A DNA stretch of 64,000 nt from Scatophagus argus (Eukaryota > Chordata > Actinopteri > Scatophagidae), in contig NC_058514.1 of the NCBI RefSeq assembly GCF_020382885.2, positions 5,001 to 69,000 on the forward strand, written 5' to 3'. The position numbers were made by a program, and so were the translations under genes. Below the pieces are notes generated by a model that saw nothing but the letters and a program-made list of their open reading frames with translations, searched no databases and was not told where the DNA came from. This document shows, piece after piece, positions 25,661 to 39,430 of this stretch (its first letter is position 1; each line of letters starts with the position of its first letter).

Positions 25661-26860
25661 GAGGATGGTAAGACTCACGGTGACGGAGTCTGTGTTACCA
25701 TTTGTGATGCATGGAGTCATGATGCCACAGTAGTCTGCAGACATTGCATTGATCGTCGAGTGTCGACCTTTCTACCTGCAGAGGGAAATTACAGCCATAT
25801 TGTTGGTCACCGTTTACATCTCTCCCGGCTCTAGCAACAGGAATGGGGCACTCAGCGTGCTGTAACAGACCATCAGTGAGCAACAGACAGCTCATCCAGA
25901 TGGGTTTCTCACTCTGGCTTGAGATCTCAATCATGCAGACTTTAAGACTGTGTATTCAAATATACACCAGCACAATGATTTTTCCAACACAGGGAAACAA
26001 TACCTTGGACCTGGTTTACACAACTCACAGAGGAGCATACAAAGTATCCCCCCTCCCCCACCTCAGCCTTTCTGACTGCATCACTGTTACGATAAACAGA
26101 CAGATAGATAGATAGATACTTTATTGATCCTGAGGGAAATTCAAGATCATGCTAATGCCAGCATACAGATCATGGGGGAAAGTCACCAAACCAGTTCAGA
26201 GGTAGTTAAGAGTGTGGTTAGAAGGTGCCTCCTCAGCACTTTAGGACTGTTTTGCCACCACAGATTAGGACACATTTAAGCAGACAGCCACTTACAACCA
26301 TCATACCCAAACTGAGGAATACACGGACACAGATACAGCCTATCCTACCTATACAGCCACTAAATGCATTGATGATGATGGATGACAGGAGAGGTCCAGA
26401 GGCTTCTGAGGTCCTGGAATGCTGCCTGACGCAGGACTGGGAACAGCCAAGGCCAACCTGTACTGAGGCATCAGAAAAGCCAAAAGACAGGATTACTTCT
26501 ACTTCTTTGCATACTTTGAAGTAAACAACTCCACACATGCATTGAAGTGCCAAAGAGGTTATCTCCACCCAGCTTCAATGATTACTTTCAAATCGATCAC
26601 TGGAAGACCACAGGCAGTTTGGGTTGGCAAGAACACACCCAGCAACATCGCACTGGGTACAAGGGTATGCTCAGCCGCCTGCTGACCGATGACTGCACGC
26701 CAAAGTACAGTTCCAACTTCTTCATAAAGTTTGTGGATGAAACAACTGTTGTGGGTCTCATAACCAACAATAACGAGACAAAGTACAGCCAACTGGCCAA
26801 GTGGTGAAACGACAATAGTCTATCTCTCTCAGTGTGGAGAGAACAAGAGATTATGTTTTT
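25661..26860 (+). mobile_element. Decayed Rex1/Babar-type LINE (endonuclease and RT remnants)
   Basis: Plus-strand pieces in shifting frames resemble a CR1/Rex1-clade LINE. The endonuclease part includes FYLP, VTVYISPGSS, SEQQTAHPDGF, NTGNNTLDLVYTTHRGAY and LPHLSLSDC, followed after an insertion by PAYRS. Further on (26660-26830) a palm remnant reads KFVDETTVVGLITNN, where family members have FADDTTVVG: the catalytic DD has become DE. Sequence between the parts is missing. It is inactive and abuts the L2 tail. Confidence 0.7.
26097..26152 (+). repeat. GATA microsatellite plus retroelement-tail sequence inside the Rex1-like fossil
   Basis: (GATA)n is followed by ACTTTATTGATCCTGAGGG, a common 3'-tail sequence of fish non-LTR elements. 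It interrupts the endonuclease reading between SDCITV and the PAYRS motif, so it is a later insertion. Confidence 0.55.
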
Positions 26861-27944
26861 GAACATAAATATTATCTCAGTTTTTTTTCTTTGGTGGTTT
26901 TACCATTCATGAACCAGCAGGTTTTTGTAATTCTATTAAAATGATTCAATAATTCAGTTTTGAGCTAAACAGGTTTTTATTAATAACTATGAGTCGGATA
27001 AATAAACCACCAGTGTCCTGCAGGTGTAACGACAGAAGCCAATTCGTGGTGATTGTTTTCTGAAATCAAACGTCCACAGGATTACCATGTGCTCACATTT
27101 AAATTTCAGATTTATTCCCCATGCAGTCAACTGCCAACAGAACAAAACTAACTGAACCAAAATACCAATAGAAACATTGTGGGGAAAAATCTGGCTTTCT
27201 GTCAAAGAAAGAATGTGAGCTGCATTATTAGCTGCTTTACTACTGATGAGCAATCAAAGAAACAAACGAGGACAAAATACAGTGTAGCTCACAAAGTTAA
27301 GAGTAAAAATGATCCTAAAAATGAAACGCAATTAATTTCTACTGAAGAATTCTCCTGTTTCCCAAGCTCTTCTGTCACCAGCCTACCACTCTGATCACCA
27401 GCTACCAGACTCCGGTCATGTCCTCCATACTTTTTGCAAGTTTTCTGGATGGTTCCACCAATGTTGCTGGTATCTTGCTGGATCTTTATATGAAGATCAG
27501 TCAATCAGAAAATATTACAAAACAGCAAGTCTACAGACACGTGTTGATCTGTGTGATCTCACATGTGGGGCAACAACAGTGGCTTTAAGTTAAAAACTTT
27601 ATTTTGAATTTGTTTCTTTTTTCCCTCTGCACTTTTTACTTAACCTCTGCTTATATTTCTGTTGTTGTAAATCAGACTCACACACTTGAAGGACAGGTAG
27701 AACACACACCTACATCCTTTTATTACATTTATACATTTATTTAATCGCTTGCTAGCAGTGTACAAGATGAACATGAATGATTTCTGAAATACATGAAGTA
27801 CATGACTGTACAGTGGTAAAATCAACACTTGCACACACACCTTACAGTAGAAATAAGTGTAACTAGTTGAAATGCTAACAGTGACAGAATAATCAGGGTC
27901 TCCTATAACACAACAGTATGACTGCACAAATTATTAACATCATG
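26861..27944. other. Intergenic, no gene seen
   Basis: AT-rich sequence without recognisable exon or repeat family. Confidence 0.5.
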
Positions 27945-28430
27945 CAATGGTGGAGGAATGGAGGACTCAAATCCAGAATTCTAAGGCAGAGATTTTCAAT
28001 GATTTAATCATCAAAACCAAAGACTTAATAAATAATGGGGGAGGCAAAGATGAAAACTAGGACCATGAATGCAGTCCAACATGAAAAATAGGGCAGTCAG
28101 AAAATCCAAAGTCCAAAAAAATAAGCTCTGGAACAACAGATCTCTGGAAAAACCTGAACAACAGGACAAAGAGAGAAAGCTGTAAAGACAGGATGTAGAC
28201 TGCAACATGACTTAACATTCTGGTAAAGAACAAACAGAATGAGACAGCTTGGAGAATGTCTGATGATAGAATGAATTGTAGGTCAGGAGTAGGTGCAGAA
28301 GAAGTGTGCAGGTGGGCTGAAAAGGTCAGGTGACTGGAACCGGAGAAAAAGGATTACAGCAGAGCAGGGGTGAGATGACTGTGTCTGTATGAAAGGAGGC
28401 AGATTGTGATTTGTGTTTACATGTTTACAG
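27945..28430. repeat. Probable family A dispersed repeat
   Basis: GGAGGACTCAAATCCAGAAT and AGATTTTCAATGATTTAATC resemble the left part of the family A repeats (promoter-like head followed by TTTATT/TTTAAT words). Boundaries are uncertain. Confidence 0.35.
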
Positions 28431-28599
28431 CACTTTGTTTCCCATCGTCACAGGAAACAAGTGAAAGGAGGAGGTTAAACGACAGCTCTGACCTTCATAG
28501 AGTGACAGAGCACAGCAAGGCCCCCAACTGGAACCTCAAGCTATTACCAACATGAGTTGGATCACTTTATTCATCATTTTATATTCTTTTGAGTGAGCA

Positions 28600-28746
28600 G
28601 CAATTTAATTCAGTTCAATTCAGTTTATTCATATAGCGCTAATTCACAACAAGAGTTAACTCATGACACTTTCCAATTAGAGCAGGTCTAGATCAAACTC
28701 TTTAATTAAAATTTGTAATACAGAGAACCCAACATTCCCCCATGAG
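28600..28746 (-). repeat. L2-type LINE 3' end fragment
   Basis: AATTCAGTTCAATTCAGTTT, then TCATGACACTTTCCAATTAG and CAGAGAACCCAACATTCCCC: the same 3' block as at 20790, cut after about 145 bp. Confidence 0.8.
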
Positions 28747-29974
28747 CAATGTAATGTCAGAACTGAAACAACTTTTAAATTACATGTTCTGGCTGTGGAA
28801 TACCATAATAACCACTGTTATAAGTACTGTGTATTGTGTATTAGTATTATTACTTCAGTAAATACTTCCTGTGACTGATAATGACCACAGTGTTAAGTAG
28901 CAGCCTCCTGTTGGTTGGTTTAAAACCCTGCAGCATGTTGGCCTACTTATCCTGCTCATTAATGCTTTGTAAGCCTTCAGCTAATGCCCACACACACACT
29001 GTAACACACACAGTAACACATACAGTATAGGCTGCTCTCTGTTCTCTCGGGTGGAAAGCAGCTAAACAATAACATGAGACCATGATAACTCTGACAACAT
29101 GAGGCAGAGAGCAGAAAGCCTGAACAGACTGAGAGACCCTGACTGTCTATAGGCCAGCAAGAGAGAGAGAGAGAGAGAGAGAGAGGTGAGCGCTTCAGGT
29201 AAGATGTTTGTTTAATGACTCTAAGACACACATAAACACATTTTTCCTCTGTTGCTCTGTCATTTTAAGAATTTTAAGAATTTCCCTTCGGGGATAAACA
29301 AAGGAATTCTGATTCTGATTCTGTCATTTCGTCTTTGACACTAATGTGCTCACTTGAGTGACATGATTCTGCACATTAATGTGTTTCCCATCACAACTTT
29401 GTGTTATGTATTGATCTGGTACCACAGACAGACTGCAATATTAGCTCAGATGTGTCTAACGAGTGTTCTGACCCAGACTTACCGTGATCGTCGGCCTCAG
29501 TATCGTCTTCCCTGTGCCTCTTAACGCTGTTCATCCCAGGACTGTCAGACTGAAGTTAAATCACAGCTGACTAACCACTAACAGCATCGACTGAGTGTTG
29601 CAGCAGTCACTAAATCAGTGATGTTGTTAACAACATCATCATGACATCAGTCTGGTAATGAAGTTGGTTGAACCCTGAAGCTGCTGTTTGGTGCTACACA
29701 TCCTCATACAAGTTTAGCCCACAGGAAGTCATCTTTTATTTGGAAGCATTTAGCATGTTAGCAGGCTACCTTTACTACAGCTGTGATCTGAGCCCAGCAG
29801 CTACTACAATAAGAGCTCTGGTTAAACCCAGAAGTGTTCTGGTGTGAGATGAACCTGACAACCCTGGGCCGGGGGGCCTGTTTAAATCTCATCCTCTGCT
29901 TTAGCAATAAAATGAAGACATGGCGTGGTCACCTGCTGAAACTGTTCCTGTTCTGCAGGTGGACAAGGAGGAAC
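28747..29974. other. Region upstream of cdhr5: (GA)n and a retroelement tail
   Basis: (GA)n lies at about 29158-29186. A non-LTR tail (AATTTCCCTTCGGGGATAAA plus GATTCT repeats) lies at 29278-29322. A likely acceptor CTGTTCTGCAG ends at 29958, just before the cdhr5 start, so an upstream non-coding exon is probable but not located. Confidence 0.5.
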
Positions 29975-31097
29975 ATGCGGAGACCCTGCACGCTGCTGCT
30001 CTGGCAGGTGGCTCTCAGGTTATCTTATCATGTTGTTACAGGTAAGGCCAAAAACATTGGCACCCCTGCACTTCTGTCAGACAATGCACCAGTTCTCTCC
30101 GAAAACTGTTGAAATTACAAATGCTTTGGTATTCACATGTTTATTTCTTTTGTTTTTATTGGAACAACACAAAAAAGCAAAGGAAAAACGCCAAATCTGA
30201 TATCACTCTACACAGAACTCCAAAAATGGACTGGACAAAGTTATTGGCACTCTCAACTTAATAGTTGGTAGCACACCCTTTGGAAAAAATAACTGAAATC
30301 AATTGCTTCCTGTAACCATCAGTGAGTTTTTTTACACCTCTTTTGGACCACTCTTCTGTCTTCTCCCAACTGCTGCTTTGAGATCTCTCCACAGGTGTTC
30401 TATGGGATTTAGATCTGGACTCATTGCTGGCCACTTCAGAACTCCCCAGCACTTTGTCTTAATCCACTTCTGGGTGCTTTTTGAAGTATGCTTTGGGTCA
30501 TTGTCCTGCTGGAAGACCCATGACTTCTGACGGAGAGCCAGCTTTCTGACACTGGGCCCTAAATTGCGCCCCAAAATTCTTTGGTTCAGATCAGGTCTTC
30601 AGATTTCATGATGCCATGCGCACAGTCAAGGCATCCGGTGCCAAAAGCAGCAAAGCAACTACAAAACATCTGTGAACCTTTCTTTCTGAATTTTATCTTT
30701 TCTCCATGCTTAGTGTGGTACACACAGACACACAACCCAAAGGCTGAGTCAACTTTTCTCTATTTTATCTGGCTGCAAGTGTGAGTTCTATATTGCCAGC
30801 ACCTGTTACTTGCCACAGGTGAGTTTAATTACCAATGAAAGGAGTATCACATGCTTGAAATACAATTATTTCTTACAATTTTGAAAAGGTGCCACTAATT
30901 TTTTCCAGTCCACTTTGGGAGTTCTGTGTAGAATGATATCAGATTTGGCTTTTTTTCCTATGCTTTTTTGTGTTGTTCCAATGCAAACAAAAGAAATAAA
31001 CGTGAATACCAAAGCATTTATAATTTCAACAATTTTCTGGGAGAAGTGTTGCATTATCTGACAGAAGTGCATGGGTGATAATATTTTTGGCCATGAC

Positions 31098-31135
<38 letters not shown>

Positions 31136-34100
31136 ATTGCTATTTTTTTCTTTGACAACAAAGATGAAATTATTTATTTAACATGTCCCTCAGCGTCCTG
31201 CAGATTACATCATCGTTCTTCAGCTTTTATAGTTTTTTTGTCACGGAACACAGAACAACAACATGATAAACAGAAACAAAACCAATAACAATAAAACTCA
31301 GAAAAGAACAAGAATGATAGTAGATAGTAATTAGTAGCTGAAGTTGTCAAATAAATGTACAGATGATGGAAATACTCAAGTAAAGAAGGAGTACCTCAGA
31401 CTTATTGAGCCATACTTGAGTAAATCTGCTTGACTCTCAGTAGTTCTGCAGACATTCAGTCAGTGCTAACACAGAGATCTGAGCTGTCTGTGATTCGTCT
31501 TCAGCCAGTCTGTGTCTGGGCGGCTCAGACATCTTTGCATCGGTCAGAGAGAACAGTCCAATGGGTCAGTTTATCTCAAACCTAAGCATCACTGGAGAAC
31601 CAGGAGCCAACACCATCCGACTGTGTCTGACTGGAGACAACGCCGACTGGTTCTACTTAGAGGGTCGAACCATCAGACTGAACACCTCTGCTTCCAGAGT
31701 CCTTGACCGAGAGGTACCATAACTCACTGGCGCTACACCTGTAGGTTTGAGGCATCTCACCTCAACCTGTCACTCAGTGATGTATGTTTGTCTGTCAGGT
31801 TCAGGGAGCCGTGCTGATAGCAGAGATGACTTGTTATGAGGATGATGTCATACAGGTAGGTTACCTGTCTGACATTCACAGCAGCAGATGATAACATGTT
31901 CTCAGGAGTAAAGAAGTTGCATTTGTTTCCTCAGAGTAGGTACAGAATCTTGGTGGAGATTGTAAATGAAAATGATAACAGACCAAACTTTCTGGAGGAG
32001 ACCATTCAGCCGTTCACCATCAGTGAGGTAAAAGATGCACGACTGATGCTGGTTTTGTATCAAACATACAAAAATAAGTAGTGCATAAAATGAGAAGCAG
32101 TACATGTACAGCCAATTTGAGATGATTTAACTTTGGAACAGAGGTGTGAATCTTTCAGAAGTGGATCACCTGGATAGGTAAAATCTTTATTTTGTATGAT
32201 TGCTTCTTTTTTCCCCAAACACACTAAATGTGGAGGTCATGATTCTTAGCACAAATTATTCCTGATGAACACAAATTGCCAACATACTGCCCATTTAAGG
32301 ATTGGCTATGTGTGAGACTAAAAGTCAAAGAGCTGATGTCCAGGTATATTATATACATGGTTTATTTGTGTGTGTGTGCAGCTGACAGCAGTGAACTCTG
32401 TGGTTTTCACTGTGAGGGCAGTTGATGCAGATGGAGACATGATCACTTACATCGTCGATCATTCATCAGTAAGTGGAGCACAGGCCTGTCCACATATTTC
32501 TGTCCATGTCTTATTTGTCTTTATGAACTCACCTGTTACCTGCAGCGTGATGCATGGTTCTTCCGGATCGATCTACCAAATAGCGGAAACATAGTTCTAA
32601 ACAAACCTCTGGACTACGAGACCAGATCTCACCTGCAGGTGATCATCTGGGCCCAGGTAACAGAGTTTTTTTCTACCTGTAATAACATTCAAACCACCAT
32701 CTGTTTATCCTACATATATATATATTGGAAGGTTTTTCCACTGAAGAGCTTTTTCTGAGAAACATTACAGAATGAGGGGAATTAGCCTCAAAAACAACAA
32801 TCACTTTAAAGCATAAGTAGGGTTGCTTTAATGGAGATAATAATAATGGAGATATAATAAGATAGATAACTGTCCTGACATTTTGTTTTACATGATGAAA
32901 CAGGAAGCAAACACTGTGGAAAAATTCAACACGTCTGCTGTTCTGAGGGTGAACATTGAGGATGGAGATGACCAGTATCCACACTTCCTGCCCTGTACAC
33001 CTGTCTCACCAGGTGTTCCGGTCTGCATGAACCCTACCTACACTGCCAACATCACACACAAACAGCAGGTAAAAAAAAAACAAAAAACAAAAAACATCAC
33101 ATAAAAAAAAGCCATTCAACACAACAGGAGCACACCTGAAACCACAGGTAAACACCTGAGACAGCAGGTAAATTCTCTTAATGTGTACTTTCAGCAGACA
33201 TATTTTCTGTTTTATGTTTCAGGAGCGAGTTCTGGAGTTTTCTCCCGGTCCCATTAGAGCAGAGGATGGAGACAGAGGAATCAACACTTCTCTGATCTAC
33301 AGCATCCTGTCAGGTCAGAGTTGAATTGCATTATGCAGAGAATAATGAGCCTGTGCTGCAGTTGGATTCTGCTCTGAGGTTTTTGCCTGCTGAAAGGCAG
33401 GTTTTCCTCTCCACTGTCGCCAAGTGTTTGCCCATGGGGGGATGTTGGGTCTCTCTGTAGACTAAAGAGTTTGGTCTCAACCTGCTCTGTTTGGAAAGTG
33501 TCATGAGATAATTTCTGTTTTGATTTGGCACTATATAAATAAACTAAATTGAATTCAGTTTAATGATCACTCATTTTGTTTCTAAATTGCTGTGTAACAG
33601 CAAGGTTCAATCAACATTAACACACATAAGACTTACATAAGCACAACAAAGACAGCAGAACATGCACACTCAGATTGTTTAGGAGGAAATAAATGGTCCA
33701 TAATGCAGAGGGGGGAAAAGGTCCTGGATATTGTGCACCTCCTAGGAGGATAATATGAGCATAAAGTGATGCTGCTTTGCTTTTGTATGAAATGTTTTTA
33801 CTTCTGCAACCAGCTCTTAAACAGTATACAATCACAAACCATCTGAGAATCTCACTTTACTCAGTAATTTACAACATGGCAGACTACTGGTGATGGACTG
33901 GGATAATCAGTGACTTTGGAGAAAACACCAACAGGTGGTGTAGCTATCTAACCTTCATAAGACTGTCTAACCACACCTGATTTGTACATCCAGAGCAGTC
34001 ATGGGAGCTGATAGGTGTGAGGGGCTGCACTGTACGACAGAACACAATAACTCAATTCTGTAGGATCCCTAGAACAAATTTATAATCTGAGTCATCAGAT

Positions 34101-37100
34101 TTAAAGAAAATTTGAAACATCTGACATCTGTGTCTGGCAGGAAGAGCTACCCAAAAGGCATAGACACAGGTTGTTCATGGTTTGTTAGTAGGAAATGTCT
34201 CACATTGATGTTAAAAAAAACCATTCAGTCCATATACACAGCTGTGTACAGATGTGTTTGTGTCTCAGCAGGTGGTGATCAGGACAGGTTTGTGATCAAC
34301 AACAGGACAGGTGAGATTAGGTTAACCAGACCTGTGAACAGCCGACAAGTGATGTCGAACTTCACACTCATCGTCATGGTAACAACATTATACCCTCTTT
34401 GCTGACTGATTGAAAACAGTCGCTACAGAACACAATATGATCTATTTGTACTTGTGTCCACCCCGTCGGCCTTCCTGCAGGTGTGTCAGGCGAATGACCA
34501 CCTGAAGTACAGCGTGGCATCGGTTCTGATCAGAGTTCTCAGTGAGAACATGTTCCCTCCGGTCTTCAACAGAACCACCTTTAAAGGTTTCATCATCCAG
34601 AACTCTAGCCCCGCCTCCATCGTCTCCACCTATGGAAACCAGGTGTTACAGGTCCAGGTGTCAGACCGCGACTTCTCTGATGTAAGAACACCTACTGGTC
34701 TGCCTGTGTTATCACCTGTATGACACCTGGTGAGTCATCACTGCTGTTCAATCACAGGGCTTTAATCCAAACATCCTCTACTCCCTCCATCCTCCATCTG
34801 GACTATACCAAGTCACCCAGGGTGGGGTTCTGATTGCCAGGACGGACCGACTGAACCCCTTTGACAGACACATTCTGCAGGTGTGTTACCTTTGTCGTAC
34901 TACTATGCAGCATTATTTATGTACTATGTATTTATCTATTTTATCATAACTCACTACATTATACTGTGAATCAGAATAAAAGTCCTGTGTGCCTGGACTC
35001 AAGCCAAAAGTCATTAATCACTCGGCCCTTCTCCCTTTCCATCCTCATTCTCCTACACCCTGGCACCAACACCTTCAACCATTCCGGTCTCTTCACACAT
35101 GTACAAGCCAAGGATCTCAATTCTACCTCAAAGACCATCCCTGTTTCCACCTGCTCCACCTCACATTCATGTTCTCATGCATTATAATCGACTGATGTGT
35201 TATTACCTGTATGTTTTGGTCTGTTTATGCAGTAAAAACATTAGGAAAAGGTTTCAGCTTGTTTACAGTTGTCGTCAAATCATTTCCGCATGCTGATTGA
35301 ACAAAATCACATTCATTTCTACCGAGGCAGATTTTAAAAATTATTTTAAAGAATCTATTGTAAAGAATCTTATCAAGTTGTTCTCAGCAATCTTGATTTT
35401 CCCTCGGGATCAAGAAAGTATCTATCTATCTATCTACACCTTATTCTTGTCCAGCAGGTCTACTAGAAACTCTGTGGACTTTGACTATCTAACCCTAACC
35501 TGTACTGGCTTGTAAAAGCAAACATGTTTTCATTGTTTCCATCATTCATTTCCCTTGGCTAGTGAGTCAAACAACTAATATGGGAAACCATGAAGCAGGG
35601 CTGAGGTCTTTGGTCCTCAGGTGTGTTTGAAACACTCAGACTGATATCCAACAGGAGAATCAGCAGGAAGATCAGAGTGAAGATTAGAACTAAAAGCTTC
35701 TCAGTGTGAACCCACTGAGCCCCTTATTTAACATTTATTTGAGGCAGTGATTCGGTTCAGGTTTCTGTGGGAGAAAACAAACTGAGGTTAACCACATTAA
35801 AAGATAATCATTTTATGTTTGATGGTTGTGTTACTGAGTCTGCAGGTTGTAGCCAGAGATGAAGAATCAGGAGAAGAAGTTTCAGCTTCAGTGGACATTG
35901 AAGTCCTGCAGAGAGGACAGTCAGGTGAGAACAGTAACATTGTGAAACGACCAGGACTAACCCATATTTACACATATGTAACTGTGTGTACACGCATGAA
36001 CACATATGAAGCTGTGTGACATAGGCTGCAGACAGAAACGACACAGACATCAGGATTAACTTCCTGTGGTGGAGTGATGGTCTGTAAACTCAGCAGGGAG
36101 TTGATATGACAAGGTGGCTCATTAAAGTGAAGCAAGAGTCTGTGTTTGGAGGACAGTCGTACATTTTCTGCTCATTGATCTCTGAGTGATGACAAAATGG
36201 TCAGGACTCTTTTTTCCTTAATGAGGTAACAGCCGTTATCCCTCCCATCAGTGCAGTGACAGACAACACAAACACTCAGCAGGACCATCTGAAGCAGCTC
36301 ACTGAAGAGTCTGATGGGAAAGCAAACTGACAGACAAGATGATTGTCAGAGTTCTGAAGAGTTTTCTTTACTTCTAGATGGTGGAGTGGATTTATTGACT
36401 TTTATCATGTCCTATCCCAGAACAAATATAATTTTTGATTATTCTGCTAAATAAAGTTTATTTGGAGCTGCTCTCAAAGAACAGAACAGTGAACAGTTAA
36501 CATCGCGTGGTCAAAGTCTATGGCTGGTGATTTTCATTGAACATATCCTGCAAACAAATAGTCCCCTCAAAGTGTTGATTTATCCACCACTGAAGACCAA
36601 CAAATGCACAATTTCTTCCTGTGTCAGAAATGTTTCTTAAAAAAACTTTCAATAAATTACTGAGCCCCTTTCTAACATCACATTATGTATTTGTAATTTG
36701 TGGTGTGTTGTCAAAATTCAGATTCAGAAGATTTTTCTATGTTTGGTCTTTTGTAGGGTATTCACTAACTGACAAACTTTCTGCTCTCTGTAGTCCCTCG
36801 AGGTGCTTTCACTGAGCAGCAGTTGTTTGCAGATGTGGACAGCAGACTTGCAGGAGGAATCGCAGCAATGATCCTGCTGTTGTTTCTGTCATCTGTTCTG
36901 TTTCTGCTGCTTCGAACCATCAGGAGACGACAGCAACAAAGAAATGATGAACATGCTGCCATCGCCCTTGAAAAACATCCCAACGTGGTACGAAGTGAAT
37001 CACTGACACCTCAATACACCCAACAAGATATCTGAAACATTACAACTTTCAGTTTGTCCCTGTAATCAGACCATCTCCATAAAGGGTGATGTGTTATTTG

Positions 37101-39393
37101 TTTCTGCTGAAAACAAATGGACAGAAACATCAGCTGGTGCAACTTTAAATCAGGACAGTTTTAAAAAGTTACATCAGTCTTCATCTTCAACAACACAAAA
37201 TTTGTTTAGAACTGTGAGTTTATATTCAGGTGATATCAAATATTCAGATTCTCTCGATGTTCTGCATATTTCCTGTTACCTCTTCTTCTGTAGAGTTTGT
37301 TGTGGTTTCAGAGGGTGAGTTTCATGAATTTGTTGTTCAGTGATGTGATGTTGTGATAGTCAGCGTGGACTTCCTGTCATGTGCACGTCTTTATAGCCTA
37401 AATCAGTGGGCTGGAAGTCTTTCTGTGGTGTCCTGTGTTTATTTTAGGATGACAGTACAATATCAACCTTTCATGTAGCTCTGTGTTCATGTAGACATGA
37501 TTAATGTGAAGAATGCAGCTGTGATTTTCTGGACTGATATTTTTATTTAAATAAAGCAACAATTTCAGGGTTTGCAGTTTTCTGTCTGCAATCCTGATTC
37601 CATTTGCAGATTCCTCCAGATTCTCAGAATCTTTTGATCCTATTATTCCTAAATTCCGAAATTCCTTTCAGTTGTGCCAAGAGCAAAGTTATTTGTCCAC
37701 ACAGTATTTGACAATGTCATGACCATCAGCCCATTCTGTCACACCCAGTCAGGATCCTCTCACCTGTTTAACCAGTTTACCTGTGGACTGGTCCAAACTG
37801 GTGTTTTCTGAGCAGCACACAGCTTTCTCAGTCTGTTGTTGTTCCTGTTTCTTAGCTGGTTTAAAATGTGTTGCTGCCATCAAATACTAAACATAATGAA
37901 TTTGATGAGATCAAACATGTAAAATATTGTCTCTGTACTGTCTCTACTGTACTCTACTGTCTGTGTCAGAGAGGATGAGCAGATTCTCACATTCTGTTTT
38001 GTTATTCATGTTTTACACAAACTTCTAACTTTTTTGGAATCAGGGTCATAAAAACAGAAAATATGCTGCTCAACACAAAGCTTGGGTTAATAATCACCTA
38101 CTAACTTACTGTTTGTATTAAGGATTTGTACTTAGCAAAGTCTGAGACTTAGGTCAGGGTTCAGTGGTGAATTACACATGACTTTTACTCAACACAGGGT
38201 ACTTATGAAACAAAACTTCACTGATCTTTTCCTAAACTTAAGCACACAGTCTTGGTGCCAAGATGTGTTCTGTCCTATGGTCCTGTTTCACATTAGCTAC
38301 CTGTAAGAAAGGCTTTGAGCAGCCCACACAGACACCGTCTGCCTGAATGAGATGTGAAGTGAGATCTGGTGACCTGGGATGAGAACAGGTTTGTAGGCGG
38401 CACATTATTCGATTTTAAAAGTAGTCAGTATGTAAAAACACCCCAATGCCAGCATGACCAGACAATAAATTACCTGTAAGTTAATGTGAAATGCTGGTCT
38501 AAGTTAGCATCACCAAGTAAATGTACCCAGTCATCCAACTATCAGTAAAAACCAGTTTCAACAGGGGTCTGATGCATTAACAGACAGAAATGCACAAACC
38601 ACTGCCGCTGTTAACAAGGCAGCTACTCTGGAGGACTTTGGTAGTCATGGATCAGGCAGCCAGACCAGGTTCCAGATACAGGTGTTATGTGCTGTCATCG
38701 AAAGTAATTTCTGTAAGTAAGTTCTATATTGCTGTTGCTATGCATCTGTGTTCGTGTTAAGCAGGACTAGTTGGATGAACCCAAATGCAGTTTTGAGACA
38801 GGGATTAAGAGCCACAGTAAATTTGCTAACAAAGTACTGATGTGATCAGGCAAGCCTCTGGGAGGAACAGGACTGAGCAGGACCAGACAGGAGACCTGAC
38901 ATACGAAAGCTAGGCAGTGAAAAGGTTTCCAAGTTTAACAGACAAAGGGGGGGGGGGGGGGGAGGCAGAACCGAGGCCAGGAAGAGCAGCAGACAAAGAG
39001 AACATGTGAACAAAACAAGTCAAAAGTCTGGAATGAGTCCAACTGGTGGAGGAGATGAAGACCAGTTTTTAAAGCAGAGCTGATTGAAGATGGTTTGCAG
39101 CTTGCTGCTTCAGACATACACACACACACCTGATCCCAGTCCTGTAATCAAGCATACACACAAACACACAGACTAAGATGCAGAGCGGTGGAACAGGTCT
39201 ACTGAGCTGTATTTCTGGTTGATGTTTTCCTGGGGCAGTCGTGGATCAGCGGTTAGGGTGTCGGACCCGTAACCGGTGGATCGCTGGTTCGATTCCCTGT
39301 CCTGGTGTCCATGGCTGAGGTACCCTTGAGCAAGGTACCTAACCCCCACTGCTCCCCGGGCGCTGCACGCGGTCCCCCACTGCCCCGGGTTTG

Positions 39394-39430
<37 letters not shown>

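Noticed and set aside
39241..39296. tRNA gene
   Set aside because: A and B boxes are present, but there is no cloverleaf acceptor stem and the sequence continues into a SINE body.
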